Shown here: positions 1 through 6,813 of the stretch, piece after piece
How positions within the stretch are numbered: position 1 is the first letter of the stretch
How the letters are laid out: each line of letters begins with the position of its first letter
Assembly: GCA_014802535.1 (NCBI GenBank)
Contig: JAAVCC010000013.1
Span: forward strand, 92,327 to 131,466
DNA: 39,140 nt
Direction: 5' to 3'
Source: Bacteroides sp.
Lineage (GTDB): Bacteria; Bacteroidota; Bacteroidia; Bacteroidales; Muribaculaceae
Made by a program: the position numbers and the translations under genes
The notes under the pieces: model-generated
Told to the model about the DNA's origin: nothing
What the model saw: the letters and a program-made list of their open reading frames with translations, nothing else
The model's database searches: none

Positions 1-152
1 GGTTTGTTATGGGTCAGGAATCCATTAATCATCCAGAAAAGATTTCCGAGTGATACGAGATATTTTACCATGTTTGCCGATTTGCAAAGCATACCTGCGC
101 TACGAAACACGGTTGCAATCCAACCTATTATTTCTGCTATTATTACAATCAT
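1..152 (-). CDS. Small membrane protein, N-terminal part only (runs off left edge)
   Basis: An open frame begins with ATG at 152 and is still open at base 1, so only about 50 residues are visible. The start reads MIVIIAEIIGWIATVFRS, a hydrophobic segment, followed by a second hydrophobic segment with the pattern SLGNLFWMINGFL. The hydrophobic pair and the G-x-x-x-W-x-x-N-G pattern resemble small multi-spanning membrane proteins of the YgjV or PQ-loop/SemiSWEET kind, but that is only a resemblance. No Shine-Dalgarno sequence precedes the start, as is usual in Bacteroidota. It points away from the hairpin at 201-240, so it is not in an operon with the next minus-strand gene. The product name is uncertain; that the frame is coding is fairly likely. 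Confidence 0.5.
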   Translation of the reverse strand, partial: MIVIIAEIIGWIATVFRSAGMLCKSANMVKYLVSLGNLFWMINGFLTHNK

Positions 153-200
153 TTTATATTATTTTTATGGGTGTTGTTCACCATTACATTATTATATTAT

Positions 201-240
201 ATAAAAGAAGGTATGTCATTCCTGGCACACCTTCTTTTAT
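201..240 (-). terminator. Hairpin terminator downstream of the OmpH-like gene
   Basis: ATAAAAGAAGGT at 201-212 pairs with ACCTTCTTTTAT at 229-240, and wobble pairs extend the stem inward. The arms are A-rich on the left and T-rich on the right, so it can work as a bidirectional intrinsic terminator. It lies about 55 bp past the stop of the minus-strand OmpH-like gene. The gene starting at 152 diverges from it, so the OmpH-like gene is the one it most likely ends. Confidence 0.6.
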
Positions 241-293
241 AGAGGGGACTATCATGCCTCTCTTTGAGGTTGATGAATGGGGTAGAGAGGCTG

Positions 294-884
294 TTATTTG
301 CGGTCTTCGGGTTTGATGTAACGTGCGTTAAGACCGTCTACAATTTCTTTGGTTATATCAAGTGACGGATTGAAATATACACCTGCGGCGCGGAAAAGAA
401 TTGCGTCGTAGTTATGAGACTTCATGTATATTTCAATGTAGTTGTTAAGTGAGTCGTTGAATGCTTTGCTTTGGTCGAGTGCATCTTGCTGAGCCTGTTG
501 TTGAAGATTACCAAGATAAACTTCGGCATCACGTTGTTGCTGCTGGAACTTTTGCAAGTCGGCATTATATGTATGTTCAGAAATGTAGCCGTTGTTTTGA
601 ACCTTTGTCTGGATATCGTTGGCACGTTTCTGGAGTTCGGCTTGTTTTGTGCGCTGAGCATTGTCAAGACGAGTCATTGTCTTGATGTTGATTTCATTAT
701 AGTCTTTTACAAGATTATAGTTTGCGGTGATTGAATCGAGATCAATGTAGCGAATGTTAAGTCCGGTTGCAGGTTGTTCGCTTGCTTTAGCTTCGGCCTG
801 TTCGTTTGCTTTATTGCCACATGACGACATAACTACGGCAGCAAAAGCCATTAGTGCCACACCGGCGAGTTTCATTTTTTTCAT
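294..884 (-). CDS. OmpH/Skp-like lipoprotein chaperone
   Basis: This 196-aa protein starts with a lipoprotein signal (hydrophobic stretch ending MSSC, lipid-anchored Cys at about residue 21). A short linker follows, then IRYIDLDSI, the first beta strand typical of OmpH/Skp proteins. Residues about 60-140 are a Gln/Lys-rich coiled coil (NAQRTKQAELQKRAND and QKFQQQQRDAE), and a C-terminal strand region ends in GLNARYI. Skp-family proteins are periplasmic holdases for unfolded outer-membrane proteins; the coiled coil forms their gripping arms. The lipid anchor suggests this version is membrane-tethered. It is the second gene after the 57-aa small protein (24 bp gap) and likely shares its promoter near 1104-1111. 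The family call is solid; the exact client role is inferred. Confidence 0.85.
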   Translation of the reverse strand: MKKMKLAGVALMAFAAVVMSSCGNKANEQAEAKASEQPATGLNIRYIDLDSITANYNLVKDYNEINIKTMTRLDNAQRTKQAELQKRANDIQTKVQNNGYISEHTYNADLQKFQQQQRDAEVYLGNLQQQAQQDALDQSKAFNDSLNNYIEIYMKSHNYDAILFRAAGVYFNPSLDITKEIVDGLNARYIKPEDRK

Positions 885-907
885 TTCGTTAATTTGGAAT
901 GTTTATT

Positions 908-1081
908 TTATGATTGTTTATTTTCTTTATAGGTATTGCATCGAGTGTCACGCTTTTTTAAGGTTGGAATGTCGTGGGCATGCCCCGACGGAAATTTTCC
1001 CCCTTTGACAAACAACACTCTGCATCCCAATAACAGGACTGCTATGAGGAGCAGACCGAGTGTCAATAGAAGCGTTTTCAT
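908..1081 (-). CDS. 57-aa single-TM small protein of unknown function
   Basis: ATG at 1081 opens a 57-codon frame ending with TAA at 908. Residues 1-20 (MKTLLLTLGLLLIAVLLLGC) form one hydrophobic segment with a Cys at 20. A basic, soluble tail follows, with the pattern FVKGGKFPSGHAHDIP at 24-39 and then LKKR. It looks like a single-pass inner-membrane protein, or possibly a lipoprotein since LLLGC resembles a lipobox. I recall similarly patterned short proteins in Bacteroidota, but that is memory, not a search. It sits 23 bp upstream of the OmpH-like gene on the same strand and just downstream of a good -7 element, so it is the first gene of that unit. Function unknown. Confidence 0.65.
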   Translation of the reverse strand: MKTLLLTLGLLLIAVLLLGCRVLFVKGGKFPSGHAHDIPTLKKRDTRCNTYKENKQS

Positions 1082-1103
1082 CGTTTATTTGGTATTTTCT
1101 CTG

Positions 1104-1111
1104 CAAATATA
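1104..1111 (-). promoter_or_regulatory. -7 element of the 57-aa protein/ompH-like unit
   Basis: On the minus strand the bases read TATATTTG, an exact match to the Bacteroidota -7 consensus TAnnTTTG. It lies 22 bp before the ATG at 1081. No well-spaced TTTG -33 element is visible, so only the -7 half is supported. Confidence 0.5.
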
Positions 1112-1244
1112 AGAAAGAATGTCAAATTTTTTGTCATGATTGAATTTTATTTTGTAACTTAGTGGTGGAAAATTGAATTATTTAACATAGTTTCAATATT
1201 ACAAGACTTTTTTAATATTACTATAACATTTAAAACTCAAATCT

Positions 1245-2705
1245 ATGGAAGTAAAAGACCTTCAACCTGCTTTGGTGTTTGAAATCTTTGATGAGATTAC
1301 CAAGGTGCCCCGTCCATCTAAAAAAGAGGGCAAAATTCGCAAGTATCTTCTTGATTTTGCAGCAAAGCACAACATTGCCGTGAAAAGTGACGAAGTTGGA
1401 AACATCGTTATGTCTAAACCCGGTACTCCCGGACATGAAAATGCTCCTACAATTGTACTTCAGGGTCACATGGACATGGTTTGTGAATCTAACGACAAGT
1501 CTTTTGATTTTGAAAACAACCCGATTAAAACTATAGTTGACGGCGAATGGCTTCGTGCTGATGGTACAACTCTCGGTGCTGATAATGGTATCGGCGTTGC
1601 AGCATCTTTGGCTGTATTGATTGATCCTAATCTCACTCATGGTCCGATCGAATGTCTTTTCACTGTTGATGAAGAAACCGGAATGACCGGTGCGTTTGGT
1701 CTTGGTAAAGATATGATTACCGGTAGCATTCTCGTTAACCTCGACTCAGAGGATGATGCTGAAATCTTTGTTGGTTGTGCCGGTGGTGTTGATACTACAT
1801 GTACTTTCCATTACAATCGTTCTCAGGCTCCTACCGATTTCCAATATTTCCGCATTGAAATTGCAAACGGTCTTGGCGGTCACTCAGGAGGCGATATTCA
1901 TCTCGGTCGTGCTAACGCAAACAAACTTCTTGCCCGTTTCCTCTGGCAGGTATCTCAGAAATATGAAGTGTCACTTTCAGAAATCGATGGAGGTAACCTC
2001 CGTAACGCAATCGCTCGTGCCGCTCATGCAGTTGTTGGTGTTCACACTTCAAACAAAGAAGATGTTCGCATCATGCTCAACAACTATGTAGCAGATATTG
2101 AAAATGAGTACAAAGGTCTCGAACCCAATCTCACAATCACTATGAGCTCGGTTGATACTCCCGAATACACTATCGACTCTACAACAACACTCAATATTAT
2201 TCGTGCAATCTATGGCGCACCCCACGGTGTCGTTTCTATGAGCCGCGAACTCGAAGGTCTCGTTGAAACTTCAACCAACCTTGCTTCGGTAAAAATGAAG
2301 CCCGACAACCAAATCGTTGTTACTACAAGCCAGCGTAGCTCGGTTGAATCTCGTAAATGGGATATCGCCCGTCAGGTTGAAGCAGTGTTCCAGCTCGCCG
2401 GTGCTAAAGTTACTCACGGAGACGGTTATCCCGGATGGCAGCCCAACCTTCAGTCGCCCATCATGAAGATTGCAAGCGATGCATACGAAGAACTTTATGG
2501 TATTAAACCTGCAATCAAGGCTATTCATGCCGGTCTCGAATGTGGCTTGTTCAAATCGGTTTATCCAAACCTCGACATGGTGTCATTTGGACCAACACTT
2601 CGTGACGTTCACTCGCCATCAGAAAGAATGCATATTCCGGCTGTTGACCGCTTCTACAATCAGCTTCGTCGCGTAATTGAAAAAGTAGCTGACTTGAAGG
2701 CTTAA
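1245..2705 (+). CDS. pepD: Aminoacyl-histidine dipeptidase (cytosol nonspecific dipeptidase, M20)
   Basis: This 486-aa protein has the full length and motifs of PepD, a cytosolic di-zinc M20 peptidase that splits Xaa-His and other dipeptides. The metal site is visible: GHMDMV gives His75 and Asp77, GTTLGADNGIG gives the bridging Asp113, and DEETG at 142-146 gives the catalytic general base and a ligand. GGHSGGDI near residue 210 belongs to the lid/dimerisation domain, and a late AIHAGLECG near residue 430 carries the last His ligand. There is no signal peptide, which agrees with a cytoplasmic enzyme. The muramidase-like gene follows after 28 bp on the same strand, so they may be co-transcribed. 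No convincing promoter was found in 1112-1244. Confidence 0.95.
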   Translation: MEVKDLQPALVFEIFDEITKVPRPSKKEGKIRKYLLDFAAKHNIAVKSDEVGNIVMSKPGTPGHENAPTIVLQGHMDMVCESNDKSFDFENNPIKTIVDGEWLRADGTTLGADNGIGVAASLAVLIDPNLTHGPIECLFTVDEETGMTGAFGLGKDMITGSILVNLDSEDDAEIFVGCAGGVDTTCTFHYNRSQAPTDFQYFRIEIANGLGGHSGGDIHLGRANANKLLARFLWQVSQKYEVSLSEIDGGNLRNAIARAAHAVVGVHTSNKEDVRIMLNNYVADIENEYKGLEPNLTITMSSVDTPEYTIDSTTTLNIIRAIYGAPHGVVSMSRELEGLVETSTNLASVKMKPDNQIVVTTSQRSSVESRKWDIARQVEAVFQLAGAKVTHGDGYPGWQPNLQSPIMKIASDAYEELYGIKPAIKAIHAGLECGLFKSVYPNLDMVSFGPTLRDVHSPSERMHIPAVDRFYNQLRRVIEKVADLKA

Positions 2706-2733
2706 TACATTATATAATATAAGAGAGGAACTG

Positions 2734-3486
2734 ATGATTTCTAAAAATTTACGTTTCGTCTTTTGTTTGGCTTTGATCTTTAAGGTGATTTTGGCTACCG
2801 CGCAAATTGAGCCGGAAAAACAACAAGACGAAATAGAGCGACAGCTTGACTCTATATTCATCAGTTCCTCTCTTATTTCTCTTCCTGATTTTTCAACTTC
2901 GTTGTCCGACCGTGATATGCAAATGGCAGCCGACACTCTTGGTGTTGAGCTTGCTGTTATCAAAGCGGTTATTGAAGTGGAAGCCGGACAACCGCATTGT
3001 GGCATTATCGCTCCGGGAATACCTCTTGTAGTTTTCCAACGTTCTGTCTTCTTGAAAAAGGCTGAGAAAAATAACTCAGATTTGAAGTCGGCTAAAGAAT
3101 TATATCCCGAATTGTTTTCGTCTGTGACCAATCGCTCAATTTCGAGACATCTTCGCAATCACAATCTGCTCAAACAGGCAATGAATATCGACTATGTCGC
3201 AGCGGTGGAATCATGTTTTTGGGGAATGTTTCAAATTGGTGGTTTTAATTGGAAACGATGTGGTGCGTCATCTCCCGAAGAATTTGCTTTCAGAATGTCA
3301 CTCTCTGAAAAAGAGCAGTTTAGGTATTTTATTAAGTTTATACACCGAGGCGATATGTTACAGTCGCTAAAAGATAAAAACTGGGCGCGATTTGCCGCCG
3401 TATATAATGGTCCCGGATTTCGTAGACGTAGCTATCATATCCGTCTTGCCGAGGCATATAAAAAACATAAGTTAAACACTCTATGA
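2734..3486 (+). CDS. Secreted N-acetylmuramidase-domain protein (DUF3380-like)
   Basis: The 250-aa product starts with a signal peptide (hydrophobic core FVFCLALIFKVILATA, likely cleaved near residue 23). The region from about 60 to 245 fits the N-acetylmuramidase domain once called DUF3380, which cuts the glycan strand of peptidoglycan. The stretch AVIEVEAG (residues 78-85) matches the V-E-S/A-G segment carrying the presumed catalytic Glu, here Glu81 or Glu83. The usual F-E-R-H motif reads FQRS at 101-104, so the active site is not the textbook one. YNGPGF near the end is the conserved late motif of lysozyme-like folds. AGAGGAACTG just before the ATG is an unusually good ribosome site for this phylum. 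The stop overlaps the next start by four bases (ATGA). Confidence 0.75.
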   Translation: MISKNLRFVFCLALIFKVILATAQIEPEKQQDEIERQLDSIFISSSLISLPDFSTSLSDRDMQMAADTLGVELAVIKAVIEVEAGQPHCGIIAPGIPLVVFQRSVFLKKAEKNNSDLKSAKELYPELFSSVTNRSISRHLRNHNLLKQAMNIDYVAAVESCFWGMFQIGGFNWKRCGASSPEEFAFRMSLSEKEQFRYFIKFIHRGDMLQSLKDKNWARFAAVYNGPGFRRRSYHIRLAEAYKKHKLNTL

Positions 3487-3812
3487 CCGAATTTATTCAA
3501 CAATATAACTTGATGGGACTCTTGATTGGAGCCGCAACCTTTTTGATTATCGGATTATTTCATCCTTTGGTTATAAAAGGCGAATATTATTTTGGTACAC
3601 GTATTTGGGTCGCATTCCTGTTATTGGGTATCGCCGGATGCGTTGGCTCGATTTACTTTTTAGATATGTTTCTGTCGATTGTATCAGGAGTGGTTGCATT
3701 CTCGTCATTTTGGTCAATCAAAGAGGTTTTTGAGCAAGAACAACGTGTGAAAAAAGGGTGGTTTCCGTGCAATGAACGTCGTTTAAAAAATAGTAAAACT
3801 ATAGACAAGTAA
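3483..3812 (+). CDS. DUF4491-type small membrane protein
   Basis: This 109-aa protein has three or four hydrophobic segments. The first, GLLIGAATFLIIGLFHPLVI, is followed by KGEYYFGTRIW, a pattern I associate with the DUF4491 family of Bacteroidota inner-membrane proteins. The tail is basic and soluble (EQRVKKGWFPCNERR). The start codon overlaps the stop of the muramidase gene (ATGA), which points to translational coupling. The biochemical role is unknown. Coupling to a secreted wall hydrolase hints at envelope work but proves nothing. Confidence 0.75.
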   Translation: MTEFIQQYNLMGLLIGAATFLIIGLFHPLVIKGEYYFGTRIWVAFLLLGIAGCVGSIYFLDMFLSIVSGVVAFSSFWSIKEVFEQEQRVKKGWFPCNERRLKNSKTIDK

Positions 3813-3882
3813 ATTGCAATAATCCAACCGAGCTTGTTACATGTGATGAAAATTTTTTAATGATAAAGTAAAACATTCTAAA

Positions 3883-4905
3883 TTGAAAACGCGATTATTA
3901 TATCTTTTGACATTTGTACTGTGCGGACTGAATTCATTTGCTATTGAACCGACATGGAGCGTTGACGTGGGGTCTGTATTTGATAACAGGGAAGGTGATA
4001 CTAAATATACAAAAGCCGAAACGTTTTTCTTTATAACTTTGGCTCCTGAAGTAGGATTGAAAATTACAGAACAGGATAGAATAGCCGGAGGCTGTAATTG
4101 GACTCAACCGCTTGAAAATAAATTCGGGAAAGTTAAGCCTACTATTTATTATCGACATGATGGTGAAAAGTGGAAATTTTCAATGGGACTCTTTCCGAGG
4201 ACTCAGTTAAGAGAACCTTTGCCCGGTTTTCTATGGTGCGATTCATTGAATTATTTTCAAAAGAATGTCAGAGGGGCATTGATTCAATATGACAAGGGTA
4301 CAAAAGGCTTTTTCGATGCATATATCGACTGGCGCGGCTTGCAATCAGAAACGACCAGAGAGGCTTTTAACATAATGTTTCATGGTGAGGTTCGTCCCAA
4401 AAATCCACATTTTTTGGTTGGTGCACATGTGCTGATGAATCATTTTGCCAAATCAAAGAATGCGAGTGATGATCAGCATGTAGTTGACAACTTTTTGGTC
4501 AATCCTTATGTAGGGGTGGACTATAGTCGTTCAACTGTGTTGGACAGTCTTGTCGTAAAGCTTGGAGTTCTTCAGACAATTGAACGTAATCGAGCTCAGG
4601 ATAAATGGGATTGTCCGGGTGGTCTTTGGCTCGATGGAACATTTGAATGGAAAATGTTAGGAGCCAAAAATTCACTTTATCTTGGACGACGAGGCTTGTT
4701 GCCGATATATGGCGAATTTGGGTCTTTATTATATCAGGGAGAACCATTTTACCAGTCAAAATTCTATGATCGACTTGATTTATATGGTCATGTCTATCGA
4801 AATAAATTTATTGATGTACAGGCTCAGCTTAATTTTAATTTTGCAAAAGGTAGTTTCATATTTTACCAACGCTTGACCTTGGTTATATATTTGGGAAATT
4901 TGTAG
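3883..4905 (+). CDS. Putative outer-membrane protein of unknown function
   Basis: The 340-aa product starts with a clear signal peptide (MKTRLLYLLTFVLCGLNSFA, cleavage near 20). It continues with many short alternating segments rich in Tyr, Trp and Phe (for example PTIYYRHDGEKWKFSMGLF and FIDVQAQLNFNF), as expected of a beta-barrel or beta-helical surface protein. The start codon is TTG. The reading frame back to the in-frame TGA at 3847 holds no ATG, so TTG at 3883 is the only start that keeps the signal peptide. It follows the DUF4491 gene after 70 bp and ends just before a hairpin terminator at 4950-4987. I do not recognise a named family. A role as an OmpL-like or transport-associated barrel is a guess. 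Confidence 0.7.
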   Translation: MKTRLLYLLTFVLCGLNSFAIEPTWSVDVGSVFDNREGDTKYTKAETFFFITLAPEVGLKITEQDRIAGGCNWTQPLENKFGKVKPTIYYRHDGEKWKFSMGLFPRTQLREPLPGFLWCDSLNYFQKNVRGALIQYDKGTKGFFDAYIDWRGLQSETTREAFNIMFHGEVRPKNPHFLVGAHVLMNHFAKSKNASDDQHVVDNFLVNPYVGVDYSRSTVLDSLVVKLGVLQTIERNRAQDKWDCPGGLWLDGTFEWKMLGAKNSLYLGRRGLLPIYGEFGSLLYQGEPFYQSKFYDRLDLYGHVYRNKFIDVQAQLNFNFAKGSFIFYQRLTLVIYLGNL

Positions 4906-4949
4906 AGTCTCTTTATGATTTGAAATTGCAATGTAAATAGTTGATTTAT

Positions 4950-4987
4950 AAATAGTAAGCGTCGTTATAGACGCGAAAGGCTATTTT
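4950..4987 (+). terminator. Hairpin terminator after the putative outer-membrane gene
   Basis: A nested stem: AATAG at 4951-4955 pairs with CTATT at 4981-4985, and GCGTC at 4959-4963 pairs with GACGC at 4970-4974. A run of T follows the outer stem. It lies about 45 bp after the stop at 4905 and just before the tRNA promoter. Confidence 0.5.
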
Positions 4988-5001
4988 TCTTATAAAAAAA
5001 C

Positions 5002-5032
5002 TTGCACAAAATAAAAAAACGTCGTAACTTTG
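5002..5032 (+). promoter_or_regulatory. Promoter of the tRNA-Gly/Leu cluster
   Basis: TTGC at 5002-5005 and TAACTTTG at 5025-5032 match the Bacteroidota -33 and -7 elements, with 20 bases between the TTG and the TA. The first tRNA begins at 5078. This is one of the clearest promoters in the window. Confidence 0.8.
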
Positions 5033-5077
5033 CACCGCAAATGAGAAATATTTCGTTTCTCAATAGCAAAGACCAAT

Positions 5078-5150
5078 GCGAAAATAGCTCAGTTGGTAGA
5101 GCACAACCTTGCCAAGGTTGGGGTCGCGGGTTCGAGTCCCGTTTTTCGCT
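5078..5150 (+). tRNA. tRNA-Gly (anticodon GCC), copy 1
   Basis: A 73-base cloverleaf. The acceptor stem GCGAAAA pairs with TTTTCGC, the anticodon stem CAACC pairs with GGTTG around the loop TTGCCAA, and the T loop is TTCGAGT. Anticodon GCC reads glycine codons GGC and GGU. No CCA is encoded. It is identical to the copy at 5209-5281. Confidence 0.95.
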
Positions 5151-5208
5151 CTAAGAAAAGAGTTCTTTGAAATAGGTAATTAACCATTTTAAAAGAGTAA
5201 TTTAAAAT

Positions 5209-5281
5209 GCGAAAATAGCTCAGTTGGTAGAGCACAACCTTGCCAAGGTTGGGGTCGCGGGTTCGAGTCCCGTTTTTCGCT
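5209..5281 (+). tRNA. tRNA-Gly (anticodon GCC), copy 2
   Basis: Base-for-base the same 73-nt gene as the one at 5078, after a 58-base spacer. It has the same acceptor stem, GCC anticodon and T loop. No promoter of its own is visible, so it is likely processed from the same precursor. Confidence 0.95.
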
Positions 5282-5315
5282 CTAATTCTCAACATTCTTT
5301 TAGAGGTTGATAAAT

Positions 5316-5399
5316 GTCCGGATGGCGGAATTGGTAGACGCGCTACTTTGAGGGGGTAGTGAGCATTAGCTCGTGTGAGTTCGAGTCTCATTTCGGACA
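5316..5399 (+). tRNA. tRNA-Leu (anticodon GAG), copy 1
   Basis: An 84-base class II tRNA with a long variable arm (GAGC-ATTA-GCTC). The acceptor stem GTCCGGA pairs with TTCGGAC with one G-T pair. The anticodon stem CTACT/GGTAG encloses the loop TTGAGGG, giving anticodon GAG for leucine codons CUC and CUU. A hairpin terminator follows at 5407-5446. Confidence 0.93.
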
Positions 5400-5406
5400 C
5401 TGAATA

Positions 5407-5446
5407 AATCCTGATTTCATTCTCCATTGAATGATTCGGGATTTTT
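5407..5446 (+). terminator. Hairpin terminator after first tRNA-Leu
   Basis: AATCCTGA at 5407-5414 pairs with TCGGGATT in the 5435-5442 region. The stem continues inward through TCATTC and GAATGA, and a T run follows. It would end the Gly-Gly-Leu transcript; the second Leu copy lies beyond it. Confidence 0.6.
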
Positions 5447-5482
5447 CTATGTAGTTTTATTGGTTAATATTACCTCTGTTTT

Positions 5483-5566
5483 GTCCGGATGGCGGAATTG
5501 GTAGACGCGCTACTTTGAGGGGGTAGTGAGCATTGGCTCGTGTGAGTTCGAGTCTCATTTCGGACA
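5483..5566 (+). tRNA. tRNA-Leu (anticodon GAG), copy 2
   Basis: The same 84-base tRNA-Leu gene as at 5316, except that the loop of the variable arm reads ATTG instead of ATTA (G at 5535 versus A at 5368). Stems and anticodon are unchanged, so the difference should be neutral. It lies after a terminator. A weak -7-like TACCTCTG precedes it without a matching -33, so read-through expression is possible. Confidence 0.93.
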
Positions 5567-5576
5567 CTCAGACATT

Positions 5577-5616
5577 AATCGGTTGTTTTTCTTTCGCGAA
5601 ATTCAACCGATTTTTT
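5577..5616 (+). terminator. Hairpin terminator after second tRNA-Leu
   Basis: AATCGGTTG at 5577-5585 pairs with CAACCGATT at 5604-5612, followed by TTTT. The loop holds the small palindrome TTTCGCGAAA. It closes the tRNA cluster. Confidence 0.7.
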
Positions 5617-5655
5617 GTTGTAGATAAGCTTTGTGTGTTAATATATGTTAAATAA

Positions 5656-5686
5656 TTGGGGGGGGGGTAAAATATAACTATATTTG
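5656..5686 (+). promoter_or_regulatory. Promoter with G10 tract in its spacer (candidate phase-variable switch)
   Basis: TTG at 5656-5658 and TATATTTG at 5679-5686 form a -33/-7 pair with a 20-base spacer, the same spacing as the tRNA-Gly promoter at 5002-5032. Ten consecutive G occupy 5658-5667, so nine of them lie in the spacer. Gain or loss of a G would change the distance between the two elements. The downstream lipoprotein gene starts at 5714, leaving a leader of roughly 20 bases. The promoter match is direct; switching is inferred. Confidence 0.6.
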
Positions 5687-5713
5687 TAAGAATAATAATC
5701 AAACTCATTATCT

Positions 5714-6721
5714 ATGACACTAAAACATTTATTTTTTAATTCCGTATTATTAACCGGACTATTCTTGACTCAGGCTTGTTCTGAATCTAATGCGCCAGAT
5801 GAACCGCAGAAGCCAGAAGAGATTAAAAACGACACAATTACAGTAAAACTTGTTTCAGATCTTATTGTGACAGAAGAATCACTGATTAGTCGAGCCGGAA
5901 ACAGTAATGATTTAATTGGTGTTGAAATTTGGCGAAAAACATCTGCAAATGAGTGGATCGCTCCAACATCAATTATATATGCAAGTGGTGTTTTCGATGA
6001 TATCAATGATATTGCATTCAAATTTGTGAAAGGTGGTACATATAAAATACGTATGACCTATTTCCCTGATGCAAAGAACATTGTATATAAATATTCTGAT
6101 GGAACCTATGGTGCTCCTTTTTCGTATTTGTATGGGCTAAAGAACTATAAATTAAATGAACCGGTTTACTACACTGGAACTGAAGGTGGCTGGTCAGGCG
6201 GTGGGGATAAAGGCCCCGTTTTAGAATATCTCTTAGAGGATATTTATCAGCCGACTGATGATAGAACTGTACAAACTTTTAAGCGAGGTAAAACTCCTCG
6301 TTATTCAGGTGAAACAGAAGAGATTACCATTACAGATAATACAAATATAAATATAAAACTTGAATTATGTTTAATGGCTATTACTCTTAACCCTGAAAAC
6401 TTTACAGAAGGTAAACTTTCTCTTGTTTTCAGAAACAATGGATATATGGAAAATGATAATTCGACATGGTCTGTTACACCTCAAGATGATAAGACTCTTA
6501 AATTTCAGATTCCATATTCTGATGGAGAAGAAAGTCTTGAGCTGTTTTATACAAATGGAGCAGGCGAAAAATATCTGTTGGCTACAAAACAGCTTCAACA
6601 TAAACATAATGCAAACTATATATTCTCATTCAGTCTAACTGAACGTGCAGATGGTAGCATTGGTATTCAAATGCCATCAGAAGATTCAATGGTTAACGAA
6701 GATGCAACATTTGATTTCTGA
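5714..6721 (+). CDS. Lipoprotein of unknown function, possibly phase-variable
   Basis: This 335-aa protein has a lipoprotein signal: a hydrophobic core then LTQAC, with the anchored Cys near residue 22. An acidic, Pro-rich linker follows (ESNAPDEPQKPEE), common in surface-exposed Bacteroidota lipoproteins. The rest looks all-beta. Recognisable patterns are NSNDLIGVEIW near residue 63, YASGVFDDINDIAFKFVKGG near 95, and a C-terminal sandwich-like half beginning around LCLMAITLNPENF. I recall similar uncharacterised Bacteroidales lipoproteins with SNDLYG and GLFDD patterns, but no function. It stands alone between the tRNA cluster and a terminator at 6756, and its base composition looks more AT-rich than its neighbours. 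A fimbrillin-like or cell-surface role is possible but not shown. Confidence 0.8.
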   Translation: MTLKHLFFNSVLLTGLFLTQACSESNAPDEPQKPEEIKNDTITVKLVSDLIVTEESLISRAGNSNDLIGVEIWRKTSANEWIAPTSIIYASGVFDDINDIAFKFVKGGTYKIRMTYFPDAKNIVYKYSDGTYGAPFSYLYGLKNYKLNEPVYYTGTEGGWSGGGDKGPVLEYLLEDIYQPTDDRTVQTFKRGKTPRYSGETEEITITDNTNINIKLELCLMAITLNPENFTEGKLSLVFRNNGYMENDNSTWSVTPQDDKTLKFQIPYSDGEESLELFYTNGAGEKYLLATKQLQHKHNANYIFSFSLTERADGSIGIQMPSEDSMVNEDATFDF

Positions 6722-6755
6722 TTTAGATTTAAAATCATATTAGAGAAATAAATAT

Positions 6756-6796
6756 AAATCTCCCGGTTTAGACACTGTCTGAGTCGGGAGATTTTT
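6756..6796. terminator. Bidirectional terminator between lipoprotein and hemW
   Basis: AAATCTCCCG at 6756-6765 pairs perfectly with CGGGAGATTT at 6785-6794, followed by T on the plus strand and A-rich sequence on the other side. The two flanking genes converge on it, so it can serve both. Confidence 0.85.
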
Positions 6797-6813
6797 ATCA
6801 TTGAAAAGTATAA

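Noticed and set aside
4..204. Plus-strand frames at the left edge
   Set aside because: They lack protein-like patterns, whereas the minus strand gives a membrane-protein start in the same bases.
5089..5427. A 112-codon minus-strand frame across the tRNA-Gly and tRNA-Leu genes
   Set aside because: It is the antisense reading of tRNA genes (patterns such as GLEPATPTLARLC), a well-known false protein in databases.
5640..5713. tRNA-adjacent AT-rich region as a possible integration site
   Set aside because: No integrase gene, no repeated tRNA 3' end and no mobile genes flank it.
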